From the NCBI GenBank assembly GCA_964570935.1, contig CAZMZP010000103.1, positions 1-44,943 on the forward strand: DNA of 44,943 nt. The letters are read 5' to 3'. Source of the DNA: JAFGJU01 sp964570935 (GTDB lineage: Bacteria > Eisenbacteria > RBG-16-71-46 > JAFGJU01). A program made the translations under genes and the position numbers. Below are positions 1-6,987 of the stretch, one piece after another; the first letter of the stretch is position 1; every line of letters starts with the position of its first letter. The notes under the pieces were generated by a model. The model saw only the letters and a program-made list of their open reading frames with translations, was not told where the DNA came from and made no database searches.

Positions 1-27
1 CGGGTTCAAATCCCGTCTTCCGCTCCA
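1..27 (+). tRNA. tRNA 3' end (partial; probably tRNA-Gly)
   Basis: Only the 3' part is inside the window: T-arm with TTCAAAT loop (about 1-16), acceptor 3' strand CTTCCGC (17-23), discriminator T (24) and encoded CCA (25-27). The implied 5' acceptor strand is GCGGAAG. With U73 this fits tRNA-Gly, and Gly-Cys tRNA pairs are common, but the anticodon lies outside the window, so the identity is inferred. Confidence 0.8.
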
Positions 28-102
28 TTTAATAGCCGCGTGGACGCACCGGGCCGACTCGGCCGGGCCCGGGCGCCCGTCACGCGGTTCGAGCACCCGT
101 GA

Positions 103-178
103 GGCGGCATAGCCAAGTGGCTAAGGCGACGGTCTGCAAAACCGTTATTCTCCGGTTCAAATCCGGATGCCGCCTCCA
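103..178 (+). tRNA. tRNA-Cys (GCA)
   Basis: Full cloverleaf: acceptor GGCGGCA pairs with TGCCGCC, the anticodon loop CTGCAAA carries GCA, the T-loop is TTCAAAT, the discriminator is U and CCA is encoded. It lies 75 bases after the preceding tRNA and probably shares its transcript. Confidence 0.97.
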
Positions 179-261
179 GCCTTTCCGACGCAGCCCGAGC
201 GTGCTCCGTGAGACCGCAAGAAGTCAGGGCGGTCGGGGGCGCAGGAAACGCACGTAAAACG

Positions 262-302
262 AAATCGGCGCCTCCCGTGTTCCGGAAGGCGCCGATTTTT
301 TA
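262..302. terminator. bidirectional intrinsic terminator
   Basis: Inverted repeat AAATCGGCGCCT / AGGCGCCGATTT around a short loop, followed on the plus strand by six T and on the minus strand by a T-rich GATTTCGTTTT. It would end the tRNA transcript on the plus strand and the lysine-rich micro-ORF transcript on the minus strand. Confidence 0.85.
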
Positions 303-313
303 CGGCAAGCCGC

Positions 314-373
314 TTAGCATTTCTTCTTGCCTTTCTTCATAACTTTCTTCTTCGTCGCCTTTTTCTTCGGCAT
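314..373 (-). CDS. lysine-rich 19-residue micro-ORF
   Basis: An ATG-initiated reading frame encodes MPKKKATKKKVMKKGKKKC, 12 of 19 residues being lysine. A strong Shine-Dalgarno (GGGAGG) sits about 7 bases before the ATG, and the ORF ends just before a bidirectional terminator, which argues for a real short gene. I do not recognise a family. Such a basic peptide could bind nucleic acid or acidic surfaces, but no function can be assigned. A longer in-frame ORF exists upstream (to 523), but it starts without a ribosome site and its N-terminal part looks random. No convincing -10 element was found for its promoter. Confidence 0.5.
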   Translation of the reverse strand: MPKKKATKKKVMKKGKKKC

Positions 374-745
374 CCTCATCCCTCCCTTCGACGTTTGGGG
401 TATGCGGGCGTCACCCGCTTTCCAGCGCGCGGCCGGAAGCGGGTGAGTGGCGAAGCTGGTTTCGGGGCCAGTACGCCTCGCCGTGGATTCCTCCGTGGCG
501 CATCTCTCCAACTCCATTCTCATGAACCTCTTGCCGGTTATTCGTGGTTATGTCAAGAGAATAGTGAACTTGAATGCACGTTTCCGCTGACTGGGACTGC
601 GCGCCTGCGTGAGGAGCTCCCGATCTCCGGTAGCTCCGGCCCGGCGCCCGGACGGGTTGACATCCCGGCGCCGGCCGTGCTAGCGTGCGCACCGTGCGCC
701 TTACAGACGGCTTTTTTCTGCCTCACAGCCGCGAGGTGAAATGCG
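374..745. other. gene-free region with a strong hairpin
   Basis: No credible gene is seen; overlapping ORFs on both strands look like noise. A 10-bp perfect inverted repeat TCACCCGCTT (411-420) / AAGCGGGTGA (437-446), extended inward by CC/GG, lies 38 bases upstream of the micro-ORF on its strand. A minus-strand TTGACA is present at 551-556, without a matching -10. The right end holds the plus-strand promoter candidate at 657-686. Confidence 0.6.
657..686 (+). promoter_or_regulatory. sigma-70-type promoter for the gene at 746
   Basis: TTGACA (657-662), 18-bp spacer ending in TGC, then TAGCGT (681-686). The -35 is perfect and the -10 is weak (3 of 6), but the TGC resembles an extended -10. 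It would give a leader of about 50 bases. Confidence 0.45.
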
Positions 746-1504
746 GTGAAACTGAACAACATTGACAGACTCAGGCCTGAGGTCGCGGACGACGTCAGGC
801 ACTACGTCGAGGAGCTGCTCCGCGTGCTGGGCGAGGACACGGAAGCAGTGCTGGCTTTCGGCAGCGCCACCGGACCCGACTACGTGCCGGGAGAGTCCGA
901 CGTCAACTTGGCTCTCCTGGTCAAGACCGCGGAGTTCTCCCTGCTGGACAGATGTCTTGCGGCCGTGTCAGCGGGGTTCAAGAAACGGATAGTGGCGCCG
1001 CTGTTTCTGACACGGGAGTACATCGCGCGCTCCCAGGACGTGTTTCCGGTCGAGTTCCTGGACATGAGGGCGACGGGCGTACTCCTCTACGGAGAGGACT
1101 TCCTGGCCGGCCTGGAGCTTAAGCCCGCCTGGCTGAGGCTCGAATGCGAGCAGCAGCTCAAGTCGAACCTGCTGCGCACGAGGCAGGCGTTTCTGGAAAT
1201 AGGGCGGTCCAAAGGAGGCCTGGAGAGAGTCCTCGCGCGGTCGCTCAACTCACTCGTCCCGCTGTTCAGGGCCATGCTCGCGCTCAGGAATCTGGAGCTG
1301 CCACGGACGAAGCTGGAAATCGTGACGTCGGTCTGCCGCGAGCTGTCCGTAGCCGACGCGGCGTTCAACGAGATCCTGCGGCTCCGTGCTGCCGGGGAGC
1401 GCCTCAAGTCCGGCCGCGGTCCGGGCCTGCTCGCTGACTACATCCTGGCAGTGGAAAAACTGGTCGCAGTCGTGGACACCATCGAAGTCGGGGAATCAAA
1501 GTGA
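746..1504 (+). CDS. nucleotidyltransferase-fold protein with degenerate active site
   Basis: A 252-residue soluble protein. The N-terminal part shows the nucleotidyltransferase signature G39-S40 followed by S51-D52-V53-N54, where the usual motif is S-D-x-D; a later E103/D106 strand could hold the third carboxylate. The C-terminal half is predicted helical, as in MNT/HEPN-like or kanamycin-type nucleotidyltransferases. The second catalytic Asp is Asn, so catalysis is doubtful. GTG is chosen as start because GAGGTGA lies 6 bases before it. The stop overlaps the GTG of the next gene (GTGA), so the two are probably translationally coupled. The partner of this protein is unknown; the link to the TPM/LemA genes is by position only. 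Confidence 0.75.
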   Translation: MKLNNIDRLRPEVADDVRHYVEELLRVLGEDTEAVLAFGSATGPDYVPGESDVNLALLVKTAEFSLLDRCLAAVSAGFKKRIVAPLFLTREYIARSQDVFPVEFLDMRATGVLLYGEDFLAGLELKPAWLRLECEQQLKSNLLRTRQAFLEIGRSKGGLERVLARSLNSLVPLFRAMLALRNLELPRTKLEIVTSVCRELSVADAAFNEILRLRAAGERLKSGRGPGLLADYILAVEKLVAVVDTIEVGESK

Positions 1505-2328
1505 ATCATCGCGTCGGACCACCCAGAAGAAACGCAGTGACTTTCGGCGCGATTCTGCTGCTCGCCGCCGCGGCGTGCCTCTACGGCGGCCTGCCGGGTC
1601 AGGCCGCTCCCGCCTTCGCGGCCGCACAGACCTACCCGGCGGCTGTCGGGTACGTGAACGATTTCGCCGGTGTCATCCCGGACGAAGAGAAGGCCAGAAT
1701 CTCGGCCATCGCCACCGAGCTGGAAGAGAAGACCGGCGCGGAGCTGGCCGTGGCGACGATCGCCACGACGGGTGGGGTGGACATCCACGACTACTCGGTC
1801 GGGATGTACATGCAGTGGGGAATAGGACAGAAGGAAAAGGACAACGGCGTCCTGATACTTGCGGCCATCGACGACCGGCAGCTTTGGATAAAGCCGGGCT
1901 ACGGCCTCGAAGGGACGATAACCGACGCCTTCGCCCACGCCGTCTACAGCGGCATCCTGCGCCCGGCATTCAGAAAGGGCGAATACGGCAAGGGACTCCT
2001 CAGGGCCGTCGAGGTGGTGGCGACGGCGGTGGCCGACGCCGAGGGCGCCACGCTGGGCACGATCGGCACGAGGCCGAAGCTCCCCAGCAGGGATTCCGGC
2101 GACGGAACAGGCATCCCCGGTCCGGTCATATTCTTCCTGGTGGTTTTCGTCGTTCTAGTGGTGGTGATGGGAATGTCGCGGGCCTCATCGGGTCGCAGAG
2201 TCGGCGGTTCTCCCTTCTGGACCGGAGGAGGTTTTGCGGGAGGGCTCAAGGGCGGTGGTTTCGGCGGCGGGTCCGGTGGCTTTGGCGGCGGCAGCTGCGG
2301 TGGCGGGGGAGCGGGCGGCGGGTGGTAG
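1501..2328 (+). CDS. TPM-domain (YgcG-type) membrane-anchored protein
   Basis: 275 residues: an N-terminal signal peptide (about 1-41, hydrophobic run then A-F-A-A-A), a TPM domain (about 45-180, starting Y-V-N-D-F-A-G-V-I-P and containing the D-N-G-V-L-I-L strand), a transmembrane helix (about 208-224), and a Gly-rich tail ending G-G-G-W. This is the typical YgcG/TPM_phosphatase layout: periplasmic domain, helix, then glycine-rich end. Family members have been linked to photosystem repair in plants and envelope functions in bacteria, but the bacterial role is poorly defined. It sits between the nucleotidyltransferase and LemA, and TPM-LemA pairing is common, which supports both calls. Confidence 0.9.
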   Translation: MNHRVGPPRRNAVTFGAILLLAAAACLYGGLPGQAAPAFAAAQTYPAAVGYVNDFAGVIPDEEKARISAIATELEEKTGAELAVATIATTGGVDIHDYSVGMYMQWGIGQKEKDNGVLILAAIDDRQLWIKPGYGLEGTITDAFAHAVYSGILRPAFRKGEYGKGLLRAVEVVATAVADAEGATLGTIGTRPKLPSRDSGDGTGIPGPVIFFLVVFVVLVVVMGMSRASSGRRVGGSPFWTGGGFAGGLKGGGFGGGSGGFGGGSCGGGGAGGGW

Positions 2329-2373
2329 CGTTCGCGTTGTACGCAGGTTTCGGCTTGCGAGTGAGGAGGTAGC

Positions 2374-2943
2374 ATGAAGGCTGCGTGGATAGTCGTTGTG
2401 CTCGTTCTGGCAATAATCGTGCTGGCTTTCGTCGGATGGTACATCAGCGGGCTCAACCGCGCGGTGCGGCTGCACGAACAGACGAACGAGAAATGGGCGC
2501 AGGTCGAGACGATGCTCCAGAGAAGGTATGACCTGATACCGAACCTTGTGGAGACGGTAAGGGGCTACGCGAAACACGAGGAGACGGTTTTCACCGAAGT
2601 CGCCCGGCTCAGAAGCGAGTGGTCCGGCGCCGGCACCAGGGAGCAGAAGATCGAGAACGCCAAGGCCATGGAATCGGCACTCGGACGATTGATGGTGATC
2701 GTGGAGAGGTACCCGGAGCTGAGGGCCACCGAAAACTTCCAGACTCTCCAGGCGCAGCTGGAGGGCACCGAGAATCGGATAGCCGTGGAGCGCACGAGAT
2801 ACAACGAGTCTGCGCGCGCGTTCAACACTTTCATCCGGGAGGTGTTCGGCGGGTTCTTCGCGAAGCGGCGCGGTCTTGACAAGCCGGTGCCGTACTTCGA
2901 GGCGACGTCTGAGGCGGAGAAGGCGCCCGAGGTCAAGTTCTGA
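2374..2943 (+). CDS. lemA: LemA family protein
   Basis: 189 residues, near the usual size. There is one N-terminal transmembrane helix (about 4-25) followed by the LemA helical domain, with the hallmark Q-R-R-Y-D-L-I-P-N-L-V-E-T-V-R-G-Y stretch near 50-66 and A-R-x-x-Y-N-E-S-A-R-A-F-N later. A strong GAGGAGG precedes the ATG. It follows the TPM gene by 45 bases in the same direction, so the three genes likely form one transcript. LemA proteins are membrane anchored; their molecular function is unsettled. Confidence 0.95.
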   Translation: MKAAWIVVVLVLAIIVLAFVGWYISGLNRAVRLHEQTNEKWAQVETMLQRRYDLIPNLVETVRGYAKHEETVFTEVARLRSEWSGAGTREQKIENAKAMESALGRLMVIVERYPELRATENFQTLQAQLEGTENRIAVERTRYNESARAFNTFIREVFGGFFAKRRGLDKPVPYFEATSEAEKAPEVKF

Positions 2944-2995
2944 CACGACGCAGGTTCGATTCGTTCTGGCGAGCCTCTCGCGAAGCGTGACAAGG

Positions 2996-3080
<85 letters not shown>

Positions 3081-3205
3081 ATTTTCCGGGTCGCGCGCGG
3101 CCCATCCCTCTGGCGGACTGGGAGTATGATTTGCCCGGGCTGGTAAGTTCAGGGGAGGATGGTGGATACGAGGAAGATTGTCCTGATTCGCCGGTAGGCG
3201 TGAGG

Positions 3206-4837
3206 TCAGCTTCTCGCGCTCGAGACGAGGGACCGTTCTTCGGCCGGAGGGGTCGCGTCCGCGGCGGCGGCCTCCTCGGCCGTGTGGACAGGCGCGGCTT
3301 CAGCTGCCGCTGGCAGGTAGACTCTGAAAGTCGTGCCCTTTCCCTTCTCGCTCTCTACAGTCACTTCTCCGTTGTGCATCTCCGTGAACTTCTTGACCAG
3401 ATACAGGCCCAACCCGAGGCCGCTCTGCTTGCCCTGTCCGGAGCCCTGGGTGAAGAGGCCGAAGATTCTCGAGGTCTCTTCCGCGTCCATCCCCATGCCG
3501 GTGTCAGTCACGCTGAGCTCCACCCGTTCGCCGGCTGAGCGGGTGACCACCACGACCTTTCCGCCCTCGTCGGTGAACTTGATGGCGTTGCCCAGTAGAT
3601 TAAGGACTATCTGCCGGAGCTTCGTGGAGTCGGCCTGAATTTGGCGCAGGCCGCGGTCCAAGTCGGTGCGGAGCTCGATGTTTTTCGCGGCGGCGGTCGA
3701 CGCGTGCGTAACGTAGGCCGACCTGACCACCTCGTTCAAGTCGGTGCCTGCCACGTCGAGCTCGAGTGTGCCCTTCTGGAGTCTGGACAGGTCCATGATC
3801 TGTTCGGTCAGGTCCAGCATCTTCCTGGCCTGCTCGTTGACTATCGACACGAAATGCTGTCGTTCCGCCTCGTTCAGTTGGCTGCCCTTTTCGTCCAGGA
3901 TCTCGGCGAACGACACGATGCAGGTGAGAGGCGTTCTGAGCTCGTGACTCAGGGTGGCCAGGAACACTTCCTTCATCTGGTTGAGGGAGGCGAGCTCGCG
4001 GTTGTCTTCCTCCAGCTCGGTCTTTCTGGACTTGACCTCCTCGTAGAGGTGCGCCTTCCTTATCGCGCCGGCTATGTTTCCGGCGAAGGAACGCAACAGC
4101 GCGAGGTGCTTGCGACTGAAACGTTCCTTCGACCGGATTCTGGTTACGCTGAGAACCCCGATGGTTACGTTCTTGATCTGTATGGGCACGCACATGGCGG
4201 AGGCGATGTCGACCTCGGACTTGACGAACTGGCTGAAGCGCCCCAGCTCGTGACCGTTGAGGAGGAGCGGCCTTCCGTTGGCGGCCACCCATCCGGCGAT
4301 GCCCTGGCCGATTGGCGACTTGTGATGCGCCGCCAGATGGCTTCCGTAGCCCCAGGCGGCCCTGCATTCCAGTTGACCCGTCGCCTCGTCTATCATCATG
4401 AGCGAGGCCCTGTCGGCGGAGAGGCAGTTGGGCAGCCTTCTCACGACTATCTTTATTATGCCGTCGAGTTTGAGCCGCATGTTTATGGCGGTGCCCACAT
4501 CGAACAGGGAGGAAAGCTCGTCCAGCTGTGCCTTCAGGGTCTCGGTCCTGACTTTCTGGCTGAGCAGCCTCTTTCGCAGCCGGGCGAACTCCATCTGCCT
4601 GTGGATCATGTAAAGGCAGAACACGACCACCAGACCCGCCAGAGCGGTGATGAGCATGCTGCTTCCCTGAACCACGGGTGCGCCGCTGTCTCTGAGGCCC
4701 TCCATCGTCGCGGTATAGAGAAGAGCCGTCGCCGTCGCGAACGCGGCCAACAGGAGCAGGACTATAAGCCAGTAGCGTATGTTTGTTTTCTCTACCGAAG
4801 CAAACACCCCCGCGTCCCCATCGTTGTGGACCGTCAT
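3206..4837 (-). CDS. membrane sensor histidine kinase with GAF domain
   Basis: About 543 residues. Two transmembrane helices (about 21-45 and 60-79) are followed by a short coiled coil, a GAF domain (about 110-262), HisKA with L-S-H-E-L-R-T-P-L (His298) and HATPase_c with an N-box (N-L-L-G-N-A-I-K-F), G1 (D-T-G-M-G-M) and G2 (G-L-G-L-G-L). An Ala/Glu-rich tail follows the ATPase domain. I chose the ATG at 4837 because GAGGGGG sits 8 bases upstream; a GTG two codons earlier is possible. No receiver or regulator gene is adjacent, so it is an orphan kinase whose partner and ligand are unknown. The G2 box is intact, so it should be active. Confidence 0.93.
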   Translation of the reverse strand: MTVHNDGDAGVFASVEKTNIRYWLIVLLLLAAFATATALLYTATMEGLRDSGAPVVQGSSMLITALAGLVVVFCLYMIHRQMEFARLRKRLLSQKVRTETLKAQLDELSSLFDVGTAINMRLKLDGIIKIVVRRLPNCLSADRASLMMIDEATGQLECRAAWGYGSHLAAHHKSPIGQGIAGWVAANGRPLLLNGHELGRFSQFVKSEVDIASAMCVPIQIKNVTIGVLSVTRIRSKERFSRKHLALLRSFAGNIAGAIRKAHLYEEVKSRKTELEEDNRELASLNQMKEVFLATLSHELRTPLTCIVSFAEILDEKGSQLNEAERQHFVSIVNEQARKMLDLTEQIMDLSRLQKGTLELDVAGTDLNEVVRSAYVTHASTAAAKNIELRTDLDRGLRQIQADSTKLRQIVLNLLGNAIKFTDEGGKVVVVTRSAGERVELSVTDTGMGMDAEETSRIFGLFTQGSGQGKQSGLGLGLYLVKKFTEMHNGEVTVESEKGKGTTFRVYLPAAAEAAPVHTAEEAAAADATPPAEERSLVSSARS

Positions 4838-5173
4838 GTGCACGTCCCCCTCAGGGATGTGAATTCCCCAGGATAGGTCTATTCGTCTGTTTGTGAATTT
4901 CGCAATTAGATCACGCAGATACTACGCAAAACGCTCTACATCACACATCGGCACCCGGCGTTTCCGGCTTTAGCGATTGTTGCGGCGTCGGACTGCGAAC
5001 TTGTGGCGCGGCAACTCGGTGCGCCTGCTGCGGGTGCCGCCCCTGTGATGTTGACTGTGCTCCAGAGACGCGCTAAACTGCCGCAGATGCCGCCTTGCCG
5101 GCGTGCGGGGCGGAGGGGCCTCACCGAGCTGCGAAGGTCACAATCTTCGAAAAGGAGACTGCCGTAAGGCGCG
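4838..5173. other. divergent intergenic region
   Basis: This gap of 336 bases separates the divergent kinase and glycosyltransferase genes. The left part (4880-4950) is relatively AT-rich and should hold the kinase promoter, but I found no convincing -35/-10 pair there. The right part holds the promoter candidate at 5051-5079. ORFs read here on either strand overlap neighbours and lack ribosome sites. Confidence 0.6.
5051..5079 (+). promoter_or_regulatory. sigma-70-type promoter for the glycosyltransferase
   Basis: TTGACT, 17-bp spacer, TAAACT (4 of 6 matches to TATAAT). It would start transcription near 5086, about 88 bases before the coding start. Confidence 0.55.
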
Positions 5174-6694
5174 ATGCGTGACAGGCACTTCATACTGCTG
5201 GTCTGCCTGCTCGTGGTGCTGGCGGAGCTGCCGTTTTTGGAGTACATCACTGACGACACCTTCATTCACCTGCAGTTCGCCAAGAACCTAATATCCGGGC
5301 GCGGCTTTTCGTTCAACGCCGGCGAGCCCACGTACGGGTTCACCAGCCCGGCGTGGGTGGTCCTGATCTCAGCGGCGGGGCTCACGGGCGCCGAGCTTCT
5401 CTGGACTTCGAAGGCGCTCGGACTCCTGGCGCTCCTCGTCGGCGCGGCGTTCTTCTACGCGCTTGCGCTCCGGGTCTCGGCCGACAGGTATCTGGCCCGG
5501 GCGGCCACGGTTGTGTGGGCGCTGAACGCGTGGTCGGTGCGCTGGGGCATCTCGGGGATGGAGACGAGCCTGGTCGCGACCTGGGCGGTCTGCGCACTGT
5601 ACTTGTTCCTGAAGGAGCGGGCGGCCGGGCGGTCCAGATACCATCCATGGGTGCTGGGACTGGCGTGCCTCATAAGGCCGGAGGCCGTCCTCCTGCTTCT
5701 CATCTGCGGCGTCGCCGTGGCCGTGTCTTCCAACGAACGGAGATGGAGGCAGGCCGCTCAGACGGTGCTCCCGGGTGCGGTGGCGTGTCTTGCGTGGTTC
5801 AGCTACGCGTTCGTGAGGTTCGGCGCCGTTTCGCCCAACACCGTGGCCGTGAAAGCGGGCAGGTTCATCTCGCTGGCGAACACGGGGGAGGGCGCCTACG
5901 TGGTAGCGAAGATACTGGGCCTCACCAACGCCCCCGAGCTGATTCTCGCCGCCTGCGTGATCTTGACGGCGGTGCTGTCGCGAACGGCCGCGCGCCGGCC
6001 GGGCGCGTTCCACCTGGCGGCCGTGGGTTGGCTGGTGCTCCTTCCGGCGGCCTACGTGCTCAGGGACGTGCAGGTGGTCTCCAGGTACCTGGTGCCGGTG
6101 ATCCCGATCCTGGTGCTGTACGGGTTCCTGTCGATACGCCGCGTGGCCGGCATGCTGGTGCCGCTCCAGGCCCGCGTTCATCGGCTCGCCTTCGGCCTGG
6201 CGGCGGTGTGCGTCGGCCTCAACCTGTGTGTCCTGGGTTTCGTGGCCTACCCGCACACTCACAGCTTCAGCGGGGACATGAGACAGTCCCTCATCTTTCT
6301 GGGAAAGTGGTTCGCCCGCAACACTCCCGCGGACGCGACGGTGGCCCTGCCCGACATAGGTGCCTTCGCGTACTACTCCGACAGAAGGGTTGTGGACCTA
6401 GGCGGGCTTGTCACGCCCGAGATGATACCGGTGCTGCGCGGTCACGAACTGGACGAGGTGATCACCGGCTTTCTCTTCGCCGAAGTGTCGCGCCCGGATT
6501 ACGTCATAGACCGCGCCCGGGTCGAGTTCAGGCTTCTGGGAGTGAGCGGGCTCAGCGGCGCGGTCACGCCCTTGGCCTCGGCCAGCGTCAGCAGCCTCGG
6601 GATCACCAGGCCCGGCAGGCACTACTACACGGCCTATCGCATAGCCTGGGACAGGCTGGAACGTTCCCCGGTCACGCCTCCCGCCGTCCCCTGA
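5174..6694 (+). CDS. GT-C type polytopic glycosyltransferase
   Basis: 506 residues with about ten hydrophobic segments. The first loop has D27-D28 followed by T-F-I-H-L-Q-F-A-K-N-L and then G-E-P-T-Y-G-F-T-S-P. This acidic pair and the YG(F)TSP pattern are typical of GT-C fold enzymes that use polyprenyl-phosphate sugars (AftB-like and GT39-like proteins). The C-terminal approximately 130 residues form an extramembrane domain, as is usual in the fold. It likely transfers a sugar to a glycan or protein outside the inner membrane; donor and acceptor cannot be told. The ATG has only a weak TAAGG upstream; AAGGAG lies further off. It stands alone between two independent transcription units. Confidence 0.85.
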   Translation: MRDRHFILLVCLLVVLAELPFLEYITDDTFIHLQFAKNLISGRGFSFNAGEPTYGFTSPAWVVLISAAGLTGAELLWTSKALGLLALLVGAAFFYALALRVSADRYLARAATVVWALNAWSVRWGISGMETSLVATWAVCALYLFLKERAAGRSRYHPWVLGLACLIRPEAVLLLLICGVAVAVSSNERRWRQAAQTVLPGAVACLAWFSYAFVRFGAVSPNTVAVKAGRFISLANTGEGAYVVAKILGLTNAPELILAACVILTAVLSRTAARRPGAFHLAAVGWLVLLPAAYVLRDVQVVSRYLVPVIPILVLYGFLSIRRVAGMLVPLQARVHRLAFGLAAVCVGLNLCVLGFVAYPHTHSFSGDMRQSLIFLGKWFARNTPADATVALPDIGAFAYYSDRRVVDLGGLVTPEMIPVLRGHELDEVITGFLFAEVSRPDYVIDRARVEFRLLGVSGLSGAVTPLASASVSSLGITRPGRHYYTAYRIAWDRLERSPVTPPAVP

Positions 6695-6773
6695 CGGCCC
6701 CGGACCGCCGCCTCGTCGCCCGCCCGTCATCACGACCCTACCGCCTTTATCCTCAAGTAGTTGCACAATTAGG

Positions 6774-6802
6774 TTGACATAGCCCCATGCCTCTGTTATC
6801 AT
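6774..6802 (+). promoter_or_regulatory. strong sigma-70-type promoter for the C25 protein gene
   Basis: TTGACA (6774-6779), 17-bp spacer, TATCAT (6797-6802, 5 of 6). It is the best promoter match in the window and would start RNA near 6809, giving a leader of about 180 bases. Confidence 0.75.
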
Positions 6803-6808
6803 TATTTA

Positions 6809-6987
6809 CGTATTGGAAGTTCCTTGGTGTGGTTTTTGCGTTGGCTCTGCTGGCGTGGTAGCAATTCCCCTCTTCCTAAGGAAGTTGGGGTTTTTCTGTT
6901 TGAGGATCACAAAGCTGGCCCAGAAGCAGCACGCGTTGGCTTGCTTCTGACCACAATCGGGCGAGTTTTCTCGAGGAAGGTGAAACA
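6809..6987 (+). promoter_or_regulatory. structured leader of the C25 protein gene
   Basis: The predicted leader holds three successive hairpins. The first (6867-6890) is followed by TTTTT. The second pairs CAGAAGCA (6921-6928) with TGCTTCTG (6942-6949). The third, CGAG-TTTT-CTCG (6962-6973), abuts the Shine-Dalgarno AGGAAGG. I do not recognise a known riboswitch class. The arrangement suggests attenuation and control of ribosome access, which is inference from the sequence alone. Confidence 0.45.
6867..6895 (+). terminator. intrinsic-terminator-like hairpin inside a leader
   Basis: CCCC-T-CTTCC, loop TAA, GGAAG-TT-GGGG, then TTTTT. It lies downstream of the promoter at 6774 and 92 bases before the coding start. 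It could be an attenuator, the end of a small RNA of about 85 bases, or a terminator catching read-through from the upstream gene. Confidence 0.6.

Noticed and set aside
395..739. ORFs on both strands of the region before the nucleotidyltransferase gene
   Set aside because: No ribosome sites, no recognisable domain, and they overlap each other and the promoter candidate.
4936..5265. A 109-codon ORF on the minus strand between the kinase and glycosyltransferase genes
   Set aside because: It overlaps the glycosyltransferase start, has no ribosome site and reads like random GC-rich sequence.
6900..6987. Possible c-di-GMP-I riboswitch, because of a CACAAAGC-like stretch in the leader
   Set aside because: The conserved GGGCAAACC and GGUA/GNRA parts are missing, so the resemblance is superficial.
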